Assembly (NCBI GenBank): GCA_027563145.1 | Contig: CP071306.1 | Coordinates: forward strand, 1,488,001-1,552,000 | DNA from: Halocatena halophila | GTDB taxonomy: Archaea > Halobacteriota > Halobacteria > Halobacteriales > Haloarculaceae | Direction of reading: 5' to 3' | DNA length: 64,000 nt | Shown: piece after piece, positions 26,235-34,376 of the stretch | How the letters are laid out: each line of letters begins with the position of its first letter | Position numbering within the stretch: the first letter of the stretch is position 1 | The notes under the pieces: generated by a model | The model's database searches: none | Told to the model about the DNA's origin: nothing | What the model saw: the letters and a program-made list of their open reading frames with translations, nothing else | Made by a program: the position numbers and the translations under genes

Positions 26235-27707
26235 ATGTCGAGATATCAGTCTCCCGGGCGCGTGATCAGCCTGGTGATATTTTTAGGGCTATTCCTGCTC
26301 GGATCGGCTGTGGGTGTCGTGAGCAGTGCGCCATCAGCCGCCATCGATGACGTGTCGGTCGCGTCGGACTCGAGCGTCGAAACCGAGGCAAATGGAGCAC
26401 ACATTGCAGCCTGGAAAGGCCTGGGGGTGAACTCGACAGTGAACGGCGAGACGGGTGAGTACTACGTCTGTCTCAGCATTGGAAACGAGCTGCAAAAACA
26501 ATCGATTAGCTGTAAGTCTATCCAGCAGTCAGGAGAAACCGAGTCAATCCGGTTTACTGAGCAGACACTTCCGAAAAATGTGAGCGAGAGCGAAACGCTC
26601 CGAATCGAACTCTACGCGAACGGGAGTTCCTCGACACCGATCGATACTGCCACACAGCAGGTGACAGTGCTCAAGAAGGGAAGTGACCCGGACGACGACG
26701 GGATAATCACTGGTGACGAACTGTCAAACGACGCTGATCCAATGCGGAAAGACACTGACAGCGATGGGCTCTCGGATTTTAAAGAGATTCGGGAATACAA
26801 GTCGAATCCAACCAAGAAGGACACTGACGGCGATGGGTTAAGCGACGGTGTCGAAGTCGAAGAGCCGTTTTCGGATCCGACAAAAAACGACACTGATGGA
26901 GACGGATTGAATGATACCGTCGAGATCAACAAACACCAGACGCATCCGAACAAGGTCGATACTGACGGTGACAACCTCACCGATTTCGCAGAGCTCAACG
27001 ACCACCAGACGAATCCGACGAAACCCGACACCGATGATGATGGACTGGCCGACGACAAAGAGATCAGGATTGGTTCGAATCCGAAAGAAGCTGATTCCGA
27101 CAACGACGGGCTCTCTGATGGGGAGGAGATGGATCACAGCACGAATCCGACAAAGCCCGACACCGATGGTGATGGTCTGAAGGACGGACCCGAAGTTCAT
27201 AAACACAACACGGACCCAACCGAGGAGGACACCGATGGCGACGGGGTTGATGATCTCACCGAGCTCGAACGTGGCACGGATCCGAATCCACAGCCGTTCT
27301 ATCTGTTTGCTCCGCTAGAAAATCCGGTGAAAACGGCGGTCACAGCACTCGCCGTACTCGTGATTGGGGTTGGCGGGCTCGTTTACAGACGCCGTGCCAC
27401 AGAGAATACAGATCCCGTCGAACCAGCGCCACGCCCGAACGAGCCACTGAGCGAACCACCCGAACAACAGCCTGCCGAGCCACTAACCGATGCAGACCAC
27501 ATCCAGCAGCTGCTTGGCACACACGACGGGCGGATGCACCAGTCTGACATCGTCGAATCGACCGGCTGGTCGAAATCGAAAGTGAGCCGGCTACTCTCTC
27601 GGATGGAAGACAACGGCGAAATCAGCAAAATCAGCGTTGGGCGGGAGAACCTCATCACCCGGCCAGGTGATGAACCCACACACGCCGGCTCGACGTTCGA
27701 AGAGTGA
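26235..27707 (+). CDS. Transmembrane protein: nine TSP3 Ca-binding repeats outside, winged helix inside
   Basis: 490 aa from the ATG at 26235; an ATG at 26178 adds 19 polar residues before the signal. Order: signal peptide (VISLVIFLGLFLLGSAVGVV, then SSAPSAA); a beta domain to about 140; nine thrombospondin type-3-like repeats at about 150-350 (DTDGDGLSDGVEV and similar); one membrane helix at about 365-383 (AVTALAVLVIGVGGLVYRRR); a Pro/Glu-rich linker; and a winged helix at about 420-475 (IVESTGWSKSKVSRLLSRMEDNGEISKI). The wing sits on the cytoplasmic side of a protein with calcium-binding repeats outside, so a membrane-bound one-component sensor is a fair inference. It lies between moxR and the DUF58 cluster. 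Confidence 0.85.
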   Translation: MSRYQSPGRVISLVIFLGLFLLGSAVGVVSSAPSAAIDDVSVASDSSVETEANGAHIAAWKGLGVNSTVNGETGEYYVCLSIGNELQKQSISCKSIQQSGETESIRFTEQTLPKNVSESETLRIELYANGSSSTPIDTATQQVTVLKKGSDPDDDGIITGDELSNDADPMRKDTDSDGLSDFKEIREYKSNPTKKDTDGDGLSDGVEVEEPFSDPTKNDTDGDGLNDTVEINKHQTHPNKVDTDGDNLTDFAELNDHQTNPTKPDTDDDGLADDKEIRIGSNPKEADSDNDGLSDGEEMDHSTNPTKPDTDGDGLKDGPEVHKHNTDPTEEDTDGDGVDDLTELERGTDPNPQPFYLFAPLENPVKTAVTALAVLVIGVGGLVYRRRATENTDPVEPAPRPNEPLSEPPEQQPAEPLTDADHIQQLLGTHDGRMHQSDIVESTGWSKSKVSRLLSRMEDNGEISKISVGRENLITRPGDEPTHAGSTFEE

Positions 27708-27709
27708 TT

Positions 27710-28702
27710 TTAGACGGTTGGAACTGCAACCCGGTCGAAAACGCCGTCGATGACCGCTGATCGTGAGACCTCATCGACCATTGCGTCGGTCGTGAGCACC
27801 AGTCGGTGTGAAAGCACCGGCTCGGCAAGCCTCCGCACGTCGTCGGGAGTGACGTACGACCGACCAACCACAACCGCTCGCGCCCTGAGTAACTCAAGGA
27901 GTCGCTGTGTTCCACGCGGGCTCACCCCGACTTCAACCCGCGAATCCTCACGAGTCCCACGGCAGATTGAGGCCACATACTCCAGGAGATCAGGATCGAC
28001 CGTCACCGATTCCGGAACCGTCCGGATCGATTGAACCGTCGGTTCTGCAAGCACCTGCTCTACGGCCGGCGTCCGATCAGCACGGTGTAGCCGCCGGGAG
28101 AGCAGTTCAACTTCACCGTCGAAATCTGGATAGCCAAGGCTCGTTTTGACCGCGAATCGATCCAGCTGGGCCTCGGGAAGCCCGAAGGTCCCATCCATCT
28201 CGATCGGATTCTGCGTGGCGATGACGAAAAATGGCTCCGGGAGCTGGTGGGTCGTCCCCTCAACGGTGACCTGTCCCTCGGCCATCGCCTCAAGCAGGGC
28301 ACTCTGCGTTTTCGGTGGCGCTCGATTGATTTCATCTGCGAGAACGACGTTTGCAAACAGCGGCCCGTTGCGAAATTCGAACTCATTGGTCCGTTCGTTG
28401 TACAGTTCAGTCCCGGTGATGTCGGTTGGCAACAGATCTGGTGTGAACTGAATGCGAGAGAACGAAAGCCCAAGCGCGGTTCCGAACGAGCGAGCGGTGA
28501 GCGTTTTTCCGGTACCTGGCACATCCTCTAAAAGCACGTGCCCACGGCCGAGAAATCCAACGAGTAGCTCTTCGAGAAACCGGCGTTCACAGATCACTGC
28601 CGACTGAATTGATTCGAGAACTGTCGTGGCATGCTCAGTCGCCGTCTCGAGTGCCATCGTTTCCGTCTCGGAATCCGAGGGCGAATTTGTCGCCTGATCC
28701 AT
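27710..28702 (-). CDS. MoxR-family AAA+ ATPase
   Basis: 330 aa. Walker A EDVPGTGKTLTARS, Walker B VVLADEINRAPPKTQSALLEAM, sensor 1 FFVIATQNPIE and the MoxR-specific GTFGLPEAQLDRF. These ATPases act as chaperones, inserting cofactors or metals into, or assembling, vWA-domain partners such as DUF58 proteins. The ATG at 28702 (MDQATNSP) is preferred to one six codons upstream. Its stop is 2 bases from that of the convergent TSP3 gene. Confidence 0.88.
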   Translation of the reverse strand: MDQATNSPSDSETETMALETATEHATTVLESIQSAVICERRFLEELLVGFLGRGHVLLEDVPGTGKTLTARSFGTALGLSFSRIQFTPDLLPTDITGTELYNERTNEFEFRNGPLFANVVLADEINRAPPKTQSALLEAMAEGQVTVEGTTHQLPEPFFVIATQNPIEMDGTFGLPEAQLDRFAVKTSLGYPDFDGEVELLSRRLHRADRTPAVEQVLAEPTVQSIRTVPESVTVDPDLLEYVASICRGTREDSRVEVGVSPRGTQRLLELLRARAVVVGRSYVTPDDVRRLAEPVLSHRLVLTTDAMVDEVSRSAVIDGVFDRVAVPTV

Positions 28703-28746
28703 ACTGTGGGACAGTGACACAATGGCTTCGGTGTTGTGATTGCCCC

Positions 28747-30624
28747 TCAGGTTGCAGATAGGTCCGGATCACAGAGCTCGATCGCCTCTCGGACGGATTC
28801 CTTGCGGCCGATAATGGTGAGATGGTCGCCGTATTCGAGCTCGAAATCGCCGGTTGGAACGACGTTTTCGCCCTCACGGCTCACCAGGCCGATGATACAG
28901 CCACCGGGGAAATCCGACCCCAGATCCGCAATCCGAACGCCAGAGAGCTTCTGTGATTTGATTTCGACTTCCTGAACGTCACCACTGCGTCCGAGCTCGT
29001 TCATCCAATCTGAAAGCGCAGGGCGTTCGATCGCATTGTCCATCGCCCACGCCACCGACAGCCCCGAGGAGATGGTCTGCACGCCGAGTTCTTCGAAGGC
29101 GTTGACGTTCGAGCGATTGTTCGCACGCGCAATCACATCTTCAACGTCGAACGAGGTTCGTGCGAGCTGTGCAACCAGGAGGTTGGCATCGTCATCACCA
29201 GTGGCTGCGGCCACGATTTTTGCGTGTTCCGCGCCGGCCTCGCGTAACGTATCGAGGTCGGTTGCATCGCCCTGTTGTGCGGAAAAGCCCGCGGCCTGCA
29301 ACTGATCGACAACCTCGGGGTTTTCCTCGACGATGATAACGTTCTCTCCACGATCCTCCAGCCGTTCTGCAAGCGCGCGACCAACTCGGCCGCCGCCAAC
29401 GATGAGTACACGCATTGGTATCACATTCAGATACTCCGCAAGGTGTCGTGCGAGACCACCCTCAAACACGACGGTTAACAGAATGACCAGGAACACCGTC
29501 CCAACGAGCAGTGTCGCAGCCGTCCCCAGTCCCTGTGCTTCGAGTTCGATCGCGAACAACGTGGCGACGCTGGCCGGAATAATCCCACGCGGTGCGACCG
29601 ATGCCATCCAGAGCCGTTCGTTTCTGGTGATCGAGGTGCCGTAGGTGGAGATGCCAATAATCAGCGGTCGGATCACCACGGCCACGGCGAACACCACGGC
29701 GAGTCCACCGAGACCGGGTGCAAACAGTTCCTCGAACTCGATCAGTGCACCAAGCGTAATGAAGACAAACGAGAGCACCAACAGCGAGAGATCACCGTTG
29801 AATGCCTCGATATCCTCCTCGAATGAGAGATTCGCGTTGCCGAGCACGAACCCGATCGTCACGGCCGCTGCGATGCCAGCCTCTTCGGCGATCGTATTGG
29901 CGACGGTAAACGCGACGAGTGCGCTCGCGATTGCGAGCATTCGAGCGAGCTGGGAGCCACCATCCGACGCAATTTCGATGTGTTCGAGTACATACCAGAC
30001 GATGGCAGCGAGCACAAGCCCGACGAGTAGGCCTGCACCAAGCCGCTCGAAAAACGTCCTGATGATCGCTGATGTTGGCTCGCCTTCACTCACGATGAAG
30101 TGAAAGACGGCGACGGCAAGGATCGCTGCTGTCACGTCGTTGATGACGCCCTCGGTTTCGAGCGCTGCTGCCACTCGATCGTGGAGTTTGACGGTCTGAA
30201 GCAACGGCGTGATCACCGTCGGACCGGTCGCCACGAGCAACGCCCCGATGAGAAACGCCGTCGTCCATTCGGCCTCGAGAAAGATCCTGACCGCCGCTGC
30301 AGTGCCAAGCAACGCGATCACACCACCGACGGTGATCAGCCGAATGGTCGTTTTCGGTGCCTCTCGGAACTTTTGAATCTTCAGATGGAACGCCGCCTCG
30401 AACATGATGATCCCGACGCTGAGCCCGACAATCGTGCTCAGAGTGTTCACACCGAACAGCTCCAACGGGCGGATGCCGAGGCCCTCTGGCCCGATTCCCA
30501 GTCCCATCAGTAACAAAAACAAAACACTCGGCACTTCGAATCGATCCGCAAGCAGCTGTGCGATGACGCCCAGCGCAATAATCGCCACGATGAGCGGACC
30601 CATCGGATCACCGGCTGCGCTCAT
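28747..30624 (-). CDS. CPA-family cation/proton antiporter with TrkA-N and TrkA-C domains
   Basis: 625 aa. About 12 membrane segments (PF00999 type): VPSVLFLLLMGLGIGPEGLG near 35 and the ion-site region EGVINDVTAAILAV near 155, where the usual ND pair appears. From about 400 a Rossmann TrkA-N domain (RVLIVGGGRVGRALAERL) and from about 540 a TrkA-C domain (GVRIADLGSDFPGG). Exchanges Na+ or K+ for H+ under nucleotide or ligand control. The ATG at 30624 is chosen over 30639. Confidence 0.88.
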   Translation of the reverse strand: MSAAGDPMGPLIVAIIALGVIAQLLADRFEVPSVLFLLLMGLGIGPEGLGIRPLELFGVNTLSTIVGLSVGIIMFEAAFHLKIQKFREAPKTTIRLITVGGVIALLGTAAAVRIFLEAEWTTAFLIGALLVATGPTVITPLLQTVKLHDRVAAALETEGVINDVTAAILAVAVFHFIVSEGEPTSAIIRTFFERLGAGLLVGLVLAAIVWYVLEHIEIASDGGSQLARMLAIASALVAFTVANTIAEEAGIAAAVTIGFVLGNANLSFEEDIEAFNGDLSLLVLSFVFITLGALIEFEELFAPGLGGLAVVFAVAVVIRPLIIGISTYGTSITRNERLWMASVAPRGIIPASVATLFAIELEAQGLGTAATLLVGTVFLVILLTVVFEGGLARHLAEYLNVIPMRVLIVGGGRVGRALAERLEDRGENVIIVEENPEVVDQLQAAGFSAQQGDATDLDTLREAGAEHAKIVAAATGDDDANLLVAQLARTSFDVEDVIARANNRSNVNAFEELGVQTISSGLSVAWAMDNAIERPALSDWMNELGRSGDVQEVEIKSQKLSGVRIADLGSDFPGGCIIGLVSREGENVVPTGDFELEYGDHLTIIGRKESVREAIELCDPDLSAT

Positions 30625-30822
30625 CCGTATCCCCTCCACGTTCGCTGATAGTCCGACATATCGATTGGAGTCCTCTAGGCCCTGTTGGAGTTCTGGATTG
30701 AAAAGCTGCCGATACTCCGTGTCACCATCACGAACGTTGATTCATGACATATCAATTATATCACGCGGATAGAGGATGGAAACCGAAACCGACTAAGTGG
30801 TGGCTACTGTACTGGGAACTGT

Positions 30823-30907
30823 GCCGGAGTAGCCTAGCCTGGCCAAGGCGGCAGATTCGAAATCTGCTGTCCTCACGGACTCGAGAGTTCAAATCTCTCC
30901 TCCGGCG
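30823..30907 (+). tRNA. tRNA-Ser (CGA)
   Basis: Acceptor GCCGGAG (30823-30829) pairs with CTCCGGC (30900-30906), discriminator G. The anticodon stem GCAGA/TCTGC closes the loop TTCGAAA, giving anticodon CGA for UCG. A long variable arm follows (TGTCCTCACGGACT), as in class II tRNAs, and the T arm has GTTCAAATC. No intron and no encoded CCA. Confidence 0.95.
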
Positions 30908-30915
30908 TCATCTTC

Positions 30916-31110
30916 TTATGCCAGTCCCGATCGAAACGCGATCCATCCTAACGCCGTTACGAACAGAATCGGCGGCATGATCATCACTCCCCAGAGTGGA
31001 TCGAGCCCCCACTGGAGCAAAAACGACACGCTCAACAGTCCGAGAACGAGAAACGGAGCGATAGCGAGCGCAGCGCGACCCCGCGACAGTCCTTGCTCTG
31101 ATTCGGTCAC
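30916..31110 (-). CDS. Small two-helix membrane protein
   Basis: 64 aa: an acidic start (MTESEQGL), then helices ALAIAPFLVLGLLSVSFLL and VMIMPPILFVTALGWIAF. No family recognised. It ends 8 bases after the tRNA on the opposite strand. Confidence 0.6.
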   Translation of the reverse strand: MTESEQGLSRGRAALAIAPFLVLGLLSVSFLLQWGLDPLWGVMIMPPILFVTALGWIAFRSGLA

Positions 31111-31229
31111 ATCGTAGCTCTGCGAGCGGCCACAAAAAGCGTCGCGTTATCACTGATCGTCGATTTGTGAATTAAATGGCCGTCTATTAATAATCATTAA
31201 TTCAAAATCCGGGGTTTGTAACAGCCGGA

Positions 31230-31237
31230 TTAATAAT
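31230..31237 (+). promoter_or_regulatory. TATA element of the metal ATPase gene
   Basis: TTAATAAT, preceded by a purine-rich GCCGGA that suits a BRE. Centre about 27 bases before the ATG at 31261, predicting a leaderless mRNA. About 30 bases upstream (31186-31201) ATTAAT-AATC-ATTAAT forms a palindrome-like pair that could bind a metal-responsive repressor. Confidence 0.55.
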
Positions 31238-31260
31238 ACTGTGACGAGTACCGATTCGTA

Positions 31261-33531
31261 ATGAGTGATCGAGCGTCGTGTTGTTCGCAGACGGACTGTG
31301 ATGCGACATCGCCGGTGGCGTCTGACGGAGCGACCGGCGAGCGACACAGATTGTCCGTGCCACAGATGGACTGTCCGTCGTGTGCTGAGACCGTGGGTCG
31401 GTCGTTAGAGGGAGTTTCTGTGGTCGAATCGTACGATTTGCAGCCGACAACTGGGACGGCGATGGTAGAAACGACTGCTGGGGACACTGCGGCTCCAGTC
31501 GTCGAGGCAATCGAGAACGCCGGCTATGAGGTGATGAGTGATGGCGGCGAAGAGACGACGCCAACACCGTTGCACAGACGACCGCGAGCGATCAAGACCG
31601 GCGTAAGCGCGCTGTTTGCGACGATCGCACTCGTTGTCACCGTGCTCGGGCCGTCGGTCGACCTGTTACTTCTGACGGTTGGGCAGACTCCGATCTCGGT
31701 AGCCGATCTGTTCTTTCTTGGCGCGGTCGCCGTCGGTGGAGAGGTAATTCTCACCCAGGGATATCGGTCGTTACGGGTGGGATCGCTGGATATGGATCTG
31801 TTGATGAGCAGCGCCATCCTCGGTGCGCTGGCGATCACCGCACTGACAACAAGAGAGCTCTATTTCGAGGCGGCATCACTGGCGGTGTTGTTCAACGTGG
31901 CCGAACTCCTTGAGAGCTACTCGGTCGGACGCGCCCGCCGGTCGCTTTCAGAACTGCTGGAACTCTCGCCTGAAACGGCGATCGTAGCGCGTGATGGCAC
32001 TGAACAGGAGGTGCCAGTCGAGCAGGTCACAGTGGGTGAAACCGTCCACGTCGAACCCGGTGAGAAAATCCCGCTTGATGGGGTAGTGATTGATGGTGAG
32101 AGCGCGGTCGATCAGTCGCCCGTCACCGGAGAGAGCGTTCCGGTCGAGAAAGCCTCGGGTGACACCGTCTACGCCGGAACGGTGACGACCGACGGCTTTC
32201 TGTCGATCGAAACGACCGCAGAGAGCAATGATACCACCATTGCACGCGTGATCGATCTCGTTGCATCCGCACAGGAGCGCCAGACCGACCACGAGCAGTT
32301 CGTCGATCGCTTTGCCGGCTACTACACGCCGGTGGTGGTGGCGTTTGCACTCATCATCAGCGTCGGCCCGCCGCTGGTGTTTGGACTGGGCTGGGTCGAG
32401 TGGCTCATTCGAGGAATCGAACTGCTGGTAATCGCCTGTCCGTGTGCGTTCGTGATCTCAACGCCGGTGACGGTTGTTTCAGGGCTCACCAGCGCGGCCA
32501 ACGAGGGAGTACTGATCAAAGGCGGCGACCACCTCGAAGCGATGGGTGCAATCGACACCGTTGCGTTCGACAAAACGGGAACGCTTACTCGCGGTGATCT
32601 GGCGGTCACCGACGTGGTTACGCTGAATGGCCACTCAGAAGCGTCGCTGTTGCGCTGTGCTCGCAGCGTCGAACGGCGGAGTGAACACCCCATCGCGACG
32701 GCGATTACCGACCGAGCAACTGACGAAGCATCCGGAACGACACACGGCGGTGGAATCGACGGATTCGAAGCGCTCACGGGACAGGGTGTGCGAGCAGAGC
32801 TTGGTGGAGTCACCCACTACGCTGGCTCGCCAGCACTGTTTGACGAACTCGGCGTCGATCTCGACCGGTCCGTCCCGGTTGCCGGGGTCACACAATCGAT
32901 CACAGAACGGATCGAATCGCTGCAAGACGAGGGGAAAACCGTCGTCCTCATTGGGACCGACGAGGAGCTCGAAGGACTGATCGCCGTGGCCGATACGGTT
33001 CGACAATCGGCACGCGATACGATCGGCGCGCTCTCGAAACAGGGGCTCACGACAGTGATGCTCACCGGCGACAACGAACGGACCGCTCGTGCGGTCGCCG
33101 AGAGTGTTGGTGTTGATGAATACCGGGCCGAGCTGCTACCAGAAGAGAAAGTGGCCGCGATCGAACGACTCGGAGAAAACGGTGCCGTGGCAATGGTCGG
33201 CGATGGAATCAACGATGCGCCCGCGCTTGCGACAGCCGATGTCGGCATTGCCATGGGAGCAGCTGGCTCAGACACCGCGATCGAAGCCGCAGACATTGCG
33301 CTGTTGAGCGACGCAATCGATCGGCTTCCGTATCTGACGCGTCTCTCTCAACGCGCAACCGGAGCGATCAGACAGAACGTCTTCGGGAGCCTCGCGGTCA
33401 AGGGGGCGCTTGCGCTGTTGATCCCCATCTTCATCATCCCGGTGTATCTGGTCATTCTCATCGGCGACGTTGGAATGACGTTGCTGGTGACGGCCAACGC
33501 GCTTCGTCTCGGCCGAATTTCCGCGATGTAG
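31261..33531 (+). CDS. Heavy-metal P1B-type ATPase (Zn/Cd/Pb exporter-like)
   Basis: 756 aa. N-terminal Cys cluster (CCSQTDC, residues 7-13), one HMA domain with MDCPSC (C38, C41), eight membrane helices, CPC at 393-395 in the metal channel, phosphorylated Asp437 in DKTGTLT, the HP dipeptide in RRSEHPIA, TGDNERTA and MVGDGINDAPAL in the hinge. The last helix has GDVGMTLLVTANALRL, close to the Asp/Gly pattern of Zn/Cd/Pb (ZntA-type) pumps and not the MxxSS of Cu pumps. Exports divalent soft metals using ATP. Confidence 0.9.
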   Translation: MSDRASCCSQTDCDATSPVASDGATGERHRLSVPQMDCPSCAETVGRSLEGVSVVESYDLQPTTGTAMVETTAGDTAAPVVEAIENAGYEVMSDGGEETTPTPLHRRPRAIKTGVSALFATIALVVTVLGPSVDLLLLTVGQTPISVADLFFLGAVAVGGEVILTQGYRSLRVGSLDMDLLMSSAILGALAITALTTRELYFEAASLAVLFNVAELLESYSVGRARRSLSELLELSPETAIVARDGTEQEVPVEQVTVGETVHVEPGEKIPLDGVVIDGESAVDQSPVTGESVPVEKASGDTVYAGTVTTDGFLSIETTAESNDTTIARVIDLVASAQERQTDHEQFVDRFAGYYTPVVVAFALIISVGPPLVFGLGWVEWLIRGIELLVIACPCAFVISTPVTVVSGLTSAANEGVLIKGGDHLEAMGAIDTVAFDKTGTLTRGDLAVTDVVTLNGHSEASLLRCARSVERRSEHPIATAITDRATDEASGTTHGGGIDGFEALTGQGVRAELGGVTHYAGSPALFDELGVDLDRSVPVAGVTQSITERIESLQDEGKTVVLIGTDEELEGLIAVADTVRQSARDTIGALSKQGLTTVMLTGDNERTARAVAESVGVDEYRAELLPEEKVAAIERLGENGAVAMVGDGINDAPALATADVGIAMGAAGSDTAIEAADIALLSDAIDRLPYLTRLSQRATGAIRQNVFGSLAVKGALALLIPIFIIPVYLVILIGDVGMTLLVTANALRLGRISAM

Positions 33532-33532
33532 C

Positions 33533-33820
33533 CTAGATGTCGTCGACCAGCTGTCCGAACTCCGCAACTGGAACGATCTCCATCGTCTGGACGTCAAGCC
33601 CTCGTCGCTCAATGAGCAACGCCACCTGGAACGCATGATTTCTGTCTCTGGCCTCGAATAGCACCAGAAAGTCGTACTCACCGAGTATGGCATACGACTC
33701 CGTGACCGTCCCGCCGTTCTCTGCGATCTCGGCACGGAGATCCGCCCAGATCGTCGTCAGCTCCTGGACGTTCTGAATCCGCGCTTCGTTCACTGTCACC
33801 AGCGCCATATACACGCCCAT
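33533..33820 (-). CDS. GYD-domain protein
   Basis: 95 aa. The sequence MALVTVNEARIQNVQELTTI, then AILGEYDFLVLFEARDRNHAFQVALLIERRG (landmark GEYDFLVLFEA), matches the small GYD family with a ferredoxin-like fold. Function unknown. Stops 2 bases from the convergent metal ATPase gene. Confidence 0.82.
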   Translation of the reverse strand: MGVYMALVTVNEARIQNVQELTTIWADLRAEIAENGGTVTESYAILGEYDFLVLFEARDRNHAFQVALLIERRGLDVQTMEIVPVAEFGQLVDDI

Positions 33821-33935
33821 ACTGTGTGTATTGGTAACAAATCCTAAAACGGTTTTGGCAGCTCACACCCCAGATCTGTGTCTTGTGCATCATTCACCGG
33901 GTTAGCTTTTCATACTTCCTTGCTGAATGTATGGT

Positions 33936-34376
33936 ATGGTACAGACCGCCACCGTTCACGGGGTCGGTGTGAGCATGTCCGAAGAGGGCCAGGAGGTCCC
34001 AGTGGTGCTGCTGGACGCAACTGAGAAGGTAGTGCCCATCTACATCAGTCCGGACCAGGCCCGCTCGATACAGCTCGCACTGAACGGCGAATCGTTCGAC
34101 CGACCGCTGACGCAGGATTTGCTCGTCGAGATGGTAACTGAGTTTGGGGCGGCGATCGACACCATCTGCATCGACGATCTCTCCGGACAGACGTTTTACG
34201 CGAAGATCCACACCGAGCAGTACCGTGACGGTGAGCGACGAACCAGAACGTTCGACGCTAGACCAAGCGACGGCATCGCAATCGCGCTGCGCGTAGACTG
34301 TCCGATCGAACTCGAAGAGACTGTTGTCGACGAAGCCGGACAGCCCCCCTCTTCGTACGACGAATCGTCGATCTAG
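33936..34376 (+). CDS. DUF151 / bifunctional nuclease-family protein
   Basis: 146 aa from the ATG at 33936; one at 33927 is three codons upstream. DUF151 features: VVLLDATEKVVPIYISPDQA, LTQDLLVEMV, and RTFDARPSDGIAIALRVDCPI (landmark DARPSDGIAIAL). Plant relatives are dual DNase/RNases; archaeal function is not shown. A TATA-like CTTTTCAT at 33906-33913 is centred 27 bases from 33936, favouring that start. Overlaps the convergent PIN-ATPase gene by 4 bases. Confidence 0.85.
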   Translation: MVQTATVHGVGVSMSEEGQEVPVVLLDATEKVVPIYISPDQARSIQLALNGESFDRPLTQDLLVEMVTEFGAAIDTICIDDLSGQTFYAKIHTEQYRDGERRTRTFDARPSDGIAIALRVDCPIELEETVVDEAGQPPSSYDESSI

